Shown here: piece by piece, positions 1 to 5,940 of the stretch | Layout: each line of letters begins with the position of its first letter | Numbering within the stretch: the first letter of the stretch is position 1 | NCBI GenBank assembly: GCA_016183835.1 | Contig: JACPDV010000645.1 | Location: 5,637-19,586 of the forward strand | Reading direction: 5' to 3' | Source of the DNA: Armatimonadota bacterium | Lineage (GTDB): Bacteria > Armatimonadota > UBA10988 | DNA: 13,950 nt | Notes under the pieces: model-generated | The model's database searches: none | The model's input: the letters and a program-made list of their open reading frames with translations, nothing else | Told to the model about the DNA's origin: nothing | Position numbers and translations under genes: made by a program

Positions 1-349
1 CCAGCTCCGTGGACATGTTCCCGGCCAGGACGCCCGCGGGCCCGGGCGCCGACGACTCGTCGCCGTCGATGTCGGGATCTTCGCTGCCGCCCGGCACCGG
101 CTTCACCCAGTCCGAGCCCATCGGCATGTTCCAGCCCTGGCCGGCGCTCGGGAACTTCTGGTCCCAGTCACCCAGGTACATCTTGAACGCCATGACAAGC
201 TGGTGGACGTTGCTGGTGCAATCCGCCGTGTACGCCTTCTCCCGCGCCTTGGCGAAGACGGGGAACAGAATGCCGGCCAGGATGGCGATGATGGCGATCA
301 CCACCAACAGCTCGATCAGCGTGAAGGCCCTTGCGTGACGCTTGCTCAC
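1..349 (-). CDS. Type IV pilin-like / type II secretion pseudopilin (5' part, runs off left edge)
   Basis: This is the first 116 codons of a prepilin-like protein whose 3' end lies outside the window. Translation from GTG at 349 gives a short basic leader (VSKRHARA), a prepilin peptidase site before Phe9 (A|FTLIELL, with Ala instead of the usual Gly at -1), the conserved Glu13 (Glu5 of the mature pilin), and a hydrophobic helix to about residue 32. The run ILFPVFAKAREKA follows, then a Cys-containing helix (TADCTSNVHQLVMAF) and a Gly/Asp/Trp-rich segment. Family knowledge: such proteins are inserted in the inner membrane, processed by PilD-type peptidase, and form pilus or secretion pseudopilus fibres or serve as surface proteins (DUF1559-like). 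The FPVFAKAREKA signature is one I associate with Armatimonadota, where these genes are numerous. The GTG start is supported by AAGAGG at 358-363, eight bases upstream, and by the leader length. The gene diverges from the one at 552 and has its own promoter at 420-447. Its specific role is unknown. Confidence 0.87.
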   Translation of the reverse strand, partial: MSKRHARAFTLIELLVVIAIIAILAGILFPVFAKAREKAYTADCTSNVHQLVMAFKMYLGDWDQKFPSAGQGWNMPMGSDWVKPVPGGSEDPDIDGDESSAPGPAGVLAGNMSTEL

Positions 350-357
350 AGGTAGTA

Positions 358-363
358 CCTCTT
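358..363 (-). promoter_or_regulatory. Ribosome binding site for the pilin GTG start
   Basis: On the minus strand AAGAGG lies 8 bases before GTG at 349. It fixes the non-ATG start and gives the short basic leader expected of a prepilin. Confidence 0.6.
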
Positions 364-419
364 GGACCCGGGCTGCGCGCCGCGATCGCGAGCGCACGCG
401 AACGCGCACAGCCGACCCT

Positions 420-447
420 ATTGTCGCAGTTGTACCCGCTCTGTCAA
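420..447 (-). promoter_or_regulatory. Sigma70-like promoter of the pilin gene
   Basis: Read on the minus strand there is a perfect -35 hexamer TTGACA (447-442), a 16-base spacer, and a -10 hexamer GACAAT (425-420; 4 of 6 to TATAAT, keeping A2 and T6). Transcription would start near 413, leaving a leader of about 64 bases before the GTG at 349. A perfect TTGACA is conspicuous in this GC-rich intergenic region. The function is inferred from the consensus match and position. Confidence 0.55.
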
Positions 448-454
448 GCGGGTA
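433..454. promoter_or_regulatory. Perfect 8+8 inverted repeat over the -35 box (candidate operator)
   Basis: TACCCGCT (433-440) and AGCGGGTA (447-454) are perfect inverted copies separated by six bases. The right half-site overlaps the pilin -35 hexamer at 442-447, and the dyad sits midway between two divergent genes. That is the geometry of an operator at which a dimeric regulator could block the pilin promoter and perhaps affect the gene at 552. No regulator gene is adjacent. It could also be a transcribed hairpin for the rightward gene. Confidence 0.4.
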
Positions 455-551
455 TGCACCCACTTGGACGACGGCGCCCAAGCCACGGTTCGCCCGACAT
501 CCACCTTTTGCGCTGGGCAGGACCACGGCGTCTTGTCTCGAAGCCGGACCC

Positions 552-2366
552 ATGCTTGCGCCCTTTCGAGTCCTGGTGGCGGCGGTCTCCCTGGCTATCC
601 TCGCGGCGGCGCCGGGGCCGGCCGCCGAGCCGTTCCACCCGGGGCTCGGCACCGCGGCGCAGCCGTCGCTCCGCGCCGCGGTCCGCCAGGCCTGGCTCAC
701 CGGCACCGGCTGCCGCATGGCGCGCCTCCCGGTCCGACTCGACGTTTTCGCCCAGCCCGGCGGCGAGACGGTCGCCGACTCCGACGTCCGCGCCGTCGTC
801 GACTCCGGCGCCACGCCGCTCCTCGCGCTCTACACCGCCGCCCGGCGACGGGTTTCGCTCGCCGACGGCACCGCCGCCGAGACCGCCGAGCCGGACGGCC
901 TGTTCGAGCCGATCTTCGCCGACGGCAGCGACACCGCCGGCCGCCCGCCCGTCAATCCTACCAATCGTTGGGCCGCGATGGTCCACCTGCTGGTGGAGCG
1001 ATTCGACGGGGACGGGCAGGCCGATGCCCCGGGCTCGCCCAAGGTCACCTGGTTCAGCTTCGGCGAGCGGCTCGACCAGCTCACGAGCTGGCCCGGCTCC
1101 GGCCTGGACCATCTCGCCCGGCTGGTGGCGGTCGGCCGCGCCGCCGCCCGCGCCGCCAGCCCGGACGCGCGGCTCGGGCTCCAGCTCAGCGCTCCCGAGT
1201 CGCTCGAAGCGCTGCTCGCCGACCGGCGCCACCCCGTGGGCACGCTGCTCGACTTCGTCGATTTCCCGGCCTCCGCGGGCGCCGGCTCCGACGGCGTCTG
1301 TTTCGATCCGGGCGGACTGGTGCCGCTGACCGAGGGCTTCCGCGCGGTGTGGCGCGGGCACGGCTACCACCAGCCGCAGCTCCTCTGCTCGACCATCGGC
1401 GTCAGCGGGGTGCCGGCCGAGGGCCGGGTGCAGCGCGCCGCGGTGGTCAAGACGCAGGTGACGGGCGCCACGCTGGGGCTGGTCAGCGTGATGTGGCAGG
1501 CGCTGTTCGACCCGAGCCCCGCCTCCGCCGCTCTGATCCGCGACGTGCGGCCGCTCCCGCCCGACGGCGCGGGCTGGCAGCCGCGCGACGCCTACTACGC
1601 CTACGTCACCTTCATGCGACTGCTTGGCTACGGGCTCGACGACGGCAGCGCGCGGCTCGACGAGGAGATGTCGGTCGGCACCGAGGCACGCTGTTACCGC
1701 TTCCATGCCGGTGCGCGCGACCTGGTGGTTGCCTGGGCCCGCGACCCCGTGGGCGAGCCTGAGCGCGCCGTGACCGTCCGCCTGCCGCTCAAGCCGGGCC
1801 AGACCTACGCCCGTTACCACTGGGACTACTGCCTCTCGGGCCGGCCGGAGGCGAGCTTCGACGCCGGCGCCGACGGCGAGGTGCTGACCCTGGGCATCGA
1901 CCCCGTGTACTTCCTGTCGGGAGACGATCCGCCGCACTGTGACCCGGTGGACCGGCCGCCGTCGCCCACCCCGGACCGGCTGCGCATCACCGCCTCCGAC
2001 GCCGCGCCCGACGCGCCGCCCGAACTGGCCCGCGACGGCGACCCCGACAGCGCCTGGCGCGGCGGCGCCCGGCAGCGGCAGCCGTGGTGGCAGGTCGACT
2101 TCCTCGACGGGCCGGTGACCTCCGATCGGGTCGACGTGCTCGCCGGGCGGATTCCCCGGGCACCGTTCGTGGTCCAGGTGAGCGACGACGGCGCGGTGTG
2201 GCGGACCGTCTCGAGCCCGGTCGCCTCGGGCGGCTTCGAGCGGCTCGCGGTGAGGCTGAGTGCCCGCTGCAGCAGCGCCCACTGGCGGGTCCTGTTCCAG
2301 AACGGCGTTGACGCCAACGTCTCCTTGTTTGAGATTGGATTCGGCGACCGGGACCCGCGCCGGTGA
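552..2366 (+). CDS. Secreted glycosidase-like TIM-barrel protein with C-terminal F5/8 type C domain
   Basis: A 604-aa exported protein. The ATG at 552 was chosen because it opens a signal peptide (basic Arg6, hydrophobic core to about residue 20, likely cleavage between residues 20 and 25). In-frame sequence further upstream is Arg/Thr-rich and not protein-like. No strong Shine-Dalgarno is visible. Residues about 30-340 look like a clan-A glycoside hydrolase barrel: an NRWAAMVHLLVERF helix, a strand WFSFGERLDQ (166-176) in the place of the usual NE acid/base strand, and LLCSTIGVSG (277-286) where a TEIG-type nucleophile strand would lie. Residues about 345-455 look like a beta accessory region. 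Residues about 473-598 form an F5/8 type C (discoidin, CBM32-like) domain, with PWWQVDF (511-517), FVVQVSDDGAVW (539-550) and a closing FEIGF. Family knowledge: the latter binds carbohydrate at cell or polysaccharide surfaces. Only one of the two catalytic carboxylates is evident (Glu172), so enzyme activity is uncertain. The next gene starts 10 bases downstream. Confidence 0.75.
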   Translation: MLAPFRVLVAAVSLAILAAAPGPAAEPFHPGLGTAAQPSLRAAVRQAWLTGTGCRMARLPVRLDVFAQPGGETVADSDVRAVVDSGATPLLALYTAARRRVSLADGTAAETAEPDGLFEPIFADGSDTAGRPPVNPTNRWAAMVHLLVERFDGDGQADAPGSPKVTWFSFGERLDQLTSWPGSGLDHLARLVAVGRAAARAASPDARLGLQLSAPESLEALLADRRHPVGTLLDFVDFPASAGAGSDGVCFDPGGLVPLTEGFRAVWRGHGYHQPQLLCSTIGVSGVPAEGRVQRAAVVKTQVTGATLGLVSVMWQALFDPSPASAALIRDVRPLPPDGAGWQPRDAYYAYVTFMRLLGYGLDDGSARLDEEMSVGTEARCYRFHAGARDLVVAWARDPVGEPERAVTVRLPLKPGQTYARYHWDYCLSGRPEASFDAGADGEVLTLGIDPVYFLSGDDPPHCDPVDRPPSPTPDRLRITASDAAPDAPPELARDGDPDSAWRGGARQRQPWWQVDFLDGPVTSDRVDVLAGRIPRAPFVVQVSDDGAVWRTVSSPVASGGFERLAVRLSARCSSAHWRVLFQNGVDANVSLFEIGFGDRDPRR

Positions 2367-2370
2367 GGGA
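2365..2370 (+). promoter_or_regulatory. Ribosome binding site selecting the GTG start at 2377
   Basis: GAGGGA lies six bases before GTG 2377 and overlaps the stop codon of the upstream gene (TGA 2364-2366). This suggests translational coupling, and it favours this GTG over in-frame starts buried in the upstream gene. Confidence 0.6.
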
Positions 2371-2376
2371 TCGACC

Positions 2377-3102
2377 GTGAGCAACTTCCGCGCTTTGGGC
2401 TTCGACATGGCCTCGCGAGAGGACGCCGAGCTACTCGCCCGGCTGCCGCTGCGCGAGGGCACCGGCTATCACGTGCTCTCCGAGCAGGGGCAGGTGCAGG
2501 TCTTCCGGCTCGAAGTGGGCGGCGGGATCGAGCTGTGGTCGGTGCAGCAGGGCAATGCCGTGGCCGCCGCGTTCCCCACGTTCCTGGCCCGCGGCTGCCG
2601 CGAGGTGACGCTGCGCGACCTGTTCTTCCCCCACACCCCCTTCACGCCCCGGATGTGGACCGACGAGCCGCCGGGGCTCGCCTTCCAGCTCGTCAACTAC
2701 CCCTTCCTCCCGCCGGCGCTGCTGGTCCCCGGCACGGTGCTTTGCGCGGCCCTCGTGGCGCTGGCCGGCGCCGGGTTCGAGCGCAGCGACGAGGCGCCCG
2801 GGCTCACCCCGCCGCCGCGCACCGGCCGGGTGGTGCCCGACAACGTCTACCGCCTGGTCGGCCGCGTGACCGCCACGGAGCTGATCGACAACCCGCGCAG
2901 CGGCGCGCAGGTGCGCTGGTGGCAGCTCAACGGCGGCGAGGCGGGCGAGTTCGAGGCGGTCTGCCACGCCGACGACGCACCGGGCGACATCGCGGTTGGC
3001 GAGACGGTGGCGGGAGTGGTAACCTTGCGCGGCGCGGCGCTGGCGGCGGTCACCGAGGCCACCGGCGAGTGCACCACCACGGCCCGACAGGAGGGCGCAT
3101 GA
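2377..3102 (+). CDS. Protein of unknown function, possible C-terminal OB-fold-like domain
   Basis: A 241-aa protein that I do not recognise. The GTG start at 2377 has a good ribosome binding site and follows the preceding stop by 10 bases. The stop overlaps the next start (ATGA, 3099-3102), so it is almost certainly co-translated with the M16 pair. No signal peptide is visible. Residues about 1-115 are mixed alpha/beta, with a beta-rich run GQVQVFRLEVGGGIELWSV (38-56) and aromatic-rich FFPHTPFTPRMW (83-94). A hydrophobic stretch PPALLVPGTVLCAALVALAG (112-131) is short and contains prolines, so it is more likely buried than membrane-spanning. Residues about 155-225 (VYRLVGRVTATELIDNP, then FEAVCH, then GETVAGVVTLRG) have the strand and turn pattern of a small beta-barrel such as an OB fold. 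Function is unknown. By context it may belong with the peptidase pair as an accessory or substrate-recognition protein, which is a guess. Confidence 0.8.
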   Translation: MSNFRALGFDMASREDAELLARLPLREGTGYHVLSEQGQVQVFRLEVGGGIELWSVQQGNAVAAAFPTFLARGCREVTLRDLFFPHTPFTPRMWTDEPPGLAFQLVNYPFLPPALLVPGTVLCAALVALAGAGFERSDEAPGLTPPPRTGRVVPDNVYRLVGRVTATELIDNPRSGAQVRWWQLNGGEAGEFEAVCHADDAPGDIAVGETVAGVVTLRGAALAAVTEATGECTTTARQEGA

Positions 3103-4340
3103 GTGACGTACAAGTCCATCGGCTGGGCAACGGCCTGACGCTGCTGATCGACGAGTCGAACCGGCCGACCTCGGCCACGCACCTTTCCTTCCCCGGCGGC
3201 GCGGCCGCCGACCCGGCGGGCGCCGAAGGCGCCTCCGCGGTGCTCCACGCCCTGGCTCAGCGCGGCGCCGGCGGGCGCGACACCAAGGCGCTCAGCGAGG
3301 CCTTCGACGGACTCGGCTTCAACCGCGGCGGCGGCGCGCTGCAGGCGGTCGACCTCTTTACTCTCACCGGCCTGGCCGCCGACTGGGTGCCGGCGATGGA
3401 GCTGCTCGCCGACATCGTGCTCCGCCCGGCGCTCCCGGCCGAGGAGCTGGAGCCCTGCCGCACGCTCGCGCTCCAGGAGCTGGCCAGCCTCGAGGACAAC
3501 CCCGGCTACAAGGCGCGCATCGAGCTGACCCGGCGCTATTTCCCCACGGCCTATGGCCGCTGCACCCTGGGCTCGCCCGAGGGCGTGCGCTCCCTCACCG
3601 CCGACGGGCTGCGCGAGTGGTGGGAGGGCTCGTGGCGGCCGGACGGGGCAATCCTGGCGGTGGCCGGCGGCGTGCCCGCGGGCCAGGTGGTGAACACGGT
3701 TGAGCGGCTCTTCGGCGGCTGGAACGGCGCCGGGCCGGCCGGACCGCCACCCTCCACCGATGGGCGGATGGCCTACGAGCACCTCACGCACGAGACCGAG
3801 CAGGTCCAGATCGCGCTCGCCTACGACGACGTCCCGCCCACCGACCCGACGCGCTACCAGTCGTCGATGGCCGTGCAGGTCTTGAGCGGCGGCATGGGCG
3901 CGCGGCTCTTCACGGAGGTGCGTGAGAAGCGTGGGCTGTGCTATTCGGTGGGCGCGGGCGGGCAGGCGGTGCCCGGGCACGGCTTCGTGGTCTGCTCCGC
4001 GGGCACCACCACCGCGCGCTCGTCGGAGACGCTCGAGGTGCTGGTGGGCGAGCTGCGGCGCTTGCCCGGCACAGCGCAGGCCGACGAGGTGGAGCGCGGC
4101 CGGGTGCGGCTCCTGAGCAGCATGGTGATGAACGAGGAGAGCACCTCGTCGCGCGCCGGGCGGATCGCGAACGACTGGCAGCTCCTCGGCCGCGTGCGCA
4201 CGGCGGCCGAGATGCGCGCCGGGATCGAGGCGGTCACCGCCGACAACCTCAACGCCTGGCTGGCGGAGCACCCGCCGCGGGACTTCACCATCGTCACCCT
4301 GGGGCCGTCGTTCCAATGGCCCGAGGGCTTGGCCCTGTGA
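3099..4340 (+). CDS. M16 family peptidase subunit lacking HxxEH (R/Y-type, non-catalytic partner)
   Basis: A 413-aa, M16B-sized protein (two homologous halves) without a signal peptide, so cytoplasmic. AGGAGGG at 3089-3095 and the ATGA overlap with the previous stop fix the start. Residues 9-33 match the M16 opening (LGNGLTLLIDES, then LSFPGGAAADP). The zinc motif should follow Gly44, but the sequence is GASAVLHALAQRG. The positions equivalent to H, E and H of HxxEH are Ala47, His50 and Ala51, so it cannot bind zinc in the usual way. The C-terminal half keeps VLSGGMGARLFTEVREKRG followed by LCYSVGAG, with Arg275 and Tyr282 at the spacing of the conserved R/Y pair that binds substrate. Family knowledge: in heterodimeric M16 enzymes (mitochondrial MPP alpha/beta, the Sphingomonas M16B pair) one subunit is non-catalytic but required. 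The catalytic partner is the gene at 4551. Confidence 0.9.
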   Translation: MSDVQVHRLGNGLTLLIDESNRPTSATHLSFPGGAAADPAGAEGASAVLHALAQRGAGGRDTKALSEAFDGLGFNRGGGALQAVDLFTLTGLAADWVPAMELLADIVLRPALPAEELEPCRTLALQELASLEDNPGYKARIELTRRYFPTAYGRCTLGSPEGVRSLTADGLREWWEGSWRPDGAILAVAGGVPAGQVVNTVERLFGGWNGAGPAGPPPSTDGRMAYEHLTHETEQVQIALAYDDVPPTDPTRYQSSMAVQVLSGGMGARLFTEVREKRGLCYSVGAGGQAVPGHGFVVCSAGTTTARSSETLEVLVGELRRLPGTAQADEVERGRVRLLSSMVMNEESTSSRAGRIANDWQLLGRVRTAAEMRAGIEAVTADNLNAWLAEHPPRDFTIVTLGPSFQWPEGLAL

Positions 4341-4382
4341 CGGATTCCGAACGGCGATCACCATGCCCCCGCTCACGACCAT

Positions 4383-4509
4383 CGTCATTGCGAGGAGGTC
4401 CGCCGACGAAGCAATCGCGTTCGACATGCGCCCCGGATCGGATATCGAACGCCGAGCGCCCGGGTCCGCGAACGAGATTGCTTCGTCGGCAGACCTCCTC
4501 GCAATGACG
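4383..4509. repeat. 127-bp palindromic repeat element (MITE/REP-like)
   Basis: Two 41-base arms (4383-4423 and 4469-4509) are inverted copies matching at 39 of 41 positions, around a 45-base spacer. The ends are CGTCATTGCGAGGAGGTC outward and GACGAAGCAATC inward. The two differences are C/T at arm position 19 and G/T at arm position 35. From memory, the GTCATTGCGAGGAG plus GACGAAGCAATC pattern recurs as a dispersed palindromic element in distant bacterial groups, including Rickettsia palindromic elements and many environmental genomes. It has no transposase, so any movement would be in trans. I see no clear target-site duplication. It lies between two genes that probably share a transcript, where the RNA would fold into a very long hairpin. 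Short open frames through it (for example reading VIARRSADEAI) are by-products of the repeat and not genes. Confidence 0.88.
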
Positions 4510-4550
4510 GCTGTGCCCATGGCGGGAGAGCGCTACCCAGAGAGGGCCAC

Positions 4551-5780
4551 ATGCGACATGACTTCCTGACCCTGGACAACGGCCTGCAGCTCGTCGGCGA
4601 GCACAACTCCGAGGCGCTCAGCCTCGCCGCCGGCTTCTTCTGCCGCACCGGCGCCCGCGACGAGACCCCCGCCGTCAACGGCGTCAGCCACTTCCTCGAG
4701 CACATGATGTTCAAGGGCACCGACAAGCTCACCTACGACGACATCAACAAGACCTTTGACCGCATCGGCGCCCGCTACAACGCCTTCACGTCCGAGGAGA
4801 ACACCGTCTACTTCGGGCAGGTGATCCCCGAGTTCCAGGGCGATATCGTGGCGCTGCTGGCCGAGATGATGCGCCCCGCGCTGCGGAGTGAAGACTTCGA
4901 CATGGAGAAGAACGTCATCCTCGAAGAGATCGCCATGTACGAGGATCGCCCGCTGTGGGTGGCCCACGACCACGTGCGCAAGCTCCACTTCCAGGACCAC
5001 ACCCTCGGCTTCGCGGTGCTCGGCACCAACGACAGCATCACAGGGCTGGAGCGCGACCAGATGGCGGAGTACTTCGCGCGTCGTTACGCCAGCGACAATC
5101 TCACCTTCGCCATCGCCGGCGCCTACGATTGGGAGGCCGTGACCGGGCAGGTGGCCGGCCTGTGTGGCGGGTGGCAGCCGTCCCACGCCACGCGCGCACT
5201 CCCCGCGGTGAGCCCCGGCGGGCAGACCACGGTGGTCACCCTCGACCGCTTCAAGCAGGCCACCTGCTACCTGATGGCGCCCGGTGTCACCGCGCAGGAC
5301 CCGCGCCGCTACACCGCCAACGTCGCCGCCGCCGCCATCGGCAGCGGCATGACCAGCCGGCTCCACTGGGCCCTCGTGCACCCCGGTCTCGCCGAGGAAG
5401 CCTCGCTCTACCACGACGAGGAAGACGCCGCCGGCGTCTACGGCGGGATGTTCGTCTGCGAGCCCGAGCGCGCCCAGGAGGTGCTCGACATCTACCGTGC
5501 CACGCTCGCCAAGGCGCAGGCCGAGGGGCTCACCGAGGCGGAGGTCGGCCGCGCCGTGCGGCGGTTCGGCACCGGACTGGCCTTCGGCGCGGAGTCGCCG
5601 CTCAACCGGCTGGTCACCGTGGGGTTCGACTGGGTCTACCGCAAGGCGATCACGCCGGTGGACGAGGTCCTGGCCGAGCTGCGCCGCGTCACCGCCGCCG
5701 ACTGCAACGCGCTGCTGGCCGAGCGGCCGTTTGATCGCCTCAGCGCGGTCTGCGTCGGGCCGGTCGCCGAACTGCACTGA
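4551..5780 (+). CDS. M16 family zinc metallopeptidase, catalytic subunit (HxxEH present)
   Basis: A 409-aa protein with no signal peptide, processing-protease-like. AGAGGG at 4541-4546 precedes the ATG. The zinc-binding and catalytic motif is intact: GVSHFLEHMMFKGTDKL with His47, Glu50 (general base) and His51. The third ligand is Glu126 in NVILEEIAMYED, 75 residues on, as usual for the family. HFLEH falls at the same residue numbers as the degenerate site in the preceding protein, so the two are clear paralogues. In the C-terminal half, where active single-chain relatives have RGLxYS, this protein reads HPGLAEEASLYHDE, so the substrate-binding Arg/Tyr pair is not recognisable. It therefore complements the upstream subunit, and the likely enzyme is a heterodimer that degrades or processes peptides held in a closed chamber. 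The 210-base gap from the partner contains the palindromic repeat. Substrate is unknown. Confidence 0.93.
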   Translation: MRHDFLTLDNGLQLVGEHNSEALSLAAGFFCRTGARDETPAVNGVSHFLEHMMFKGTDKLTYDDINKTFDRIGARYNAFTSEENTVYFGQVIPEFQGDIVALLAEMMRPALRSEDFDMEKNVILEEIAMYEDRPLWVAHDHVRKLHFQDHTLGFAVLGTNDSITGLERDQMAEYFARRYASDNLTFAIAGAYDWEAVTGQVAGLCGGWQPSHATRALPAVSPGGQTTVVTLDRFKQATCYLMAPGVTAQDPRRYTANVAAAAIGSGMTSRLHWALVHPGLAEEASLYHDEEDAAGVYGGMFVCEPERAQEVLDIYRATLAKAQAEGLTEAEVGRAVRRFGTGLAFGAESPLNRLVTVGFDWVYRKAITPVDEVLAELRRVTAADCNALLAERPFDRLSAVCVGPVAELH

Positions 5781-5930
5781 GGTTCTGCATCGCCGTCCGG
5801 CCCGACAGGGCAGAGTGCTCGCCGCCCGAGCCATCGATGCCTCCCCCCTTCAGACTCGATCTCGCGAGCCGACCATAGGATCAGCATTCTGACGACCGTA
5901 CGGGCGTTCGACGCGGGTAGGGACGCGCGC

Positions 5931-5937
5931 GGAGGAG
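5931..5937 (+). promoter_or_regulatory. Ribosome binding site for the GTG start at 5941
   Basis: GGAGGAG ends three bases before GTG 5941. It is a strong site and makes this GTG the most likely start, although another in-frame GTG follows three codons later. Confidence 0.6.
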
Positions 5938-5940
5938 TTC

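Noticed and set aside
342..551. An in-frame upstream extension of the secreted protein gene by 70 codons.
   Set aside because: The added peptide is Arg/Thr-rich, crosses the divergent promoter region and would bury the signal peptide. ATG 552 places the signal sequence at the N-terminus.
444..2462. A 672-codon open frame on the minus strand opposite the secreted protein.
   Set aside because: It is a GC-driven shadow: the composition is Arg/Gly/Ala/His-rich with no recognisable domain, and it overlaps a forward gene with clear signal peptide and F5/8 domain.
4363..4569. Short open frames through the palindromic element on both strands (reading VIARRSADEAI or SLRGGLPTKQS).
   Set aside because: These peptides arise wherever this repeat family occurs and have no independent coding support.
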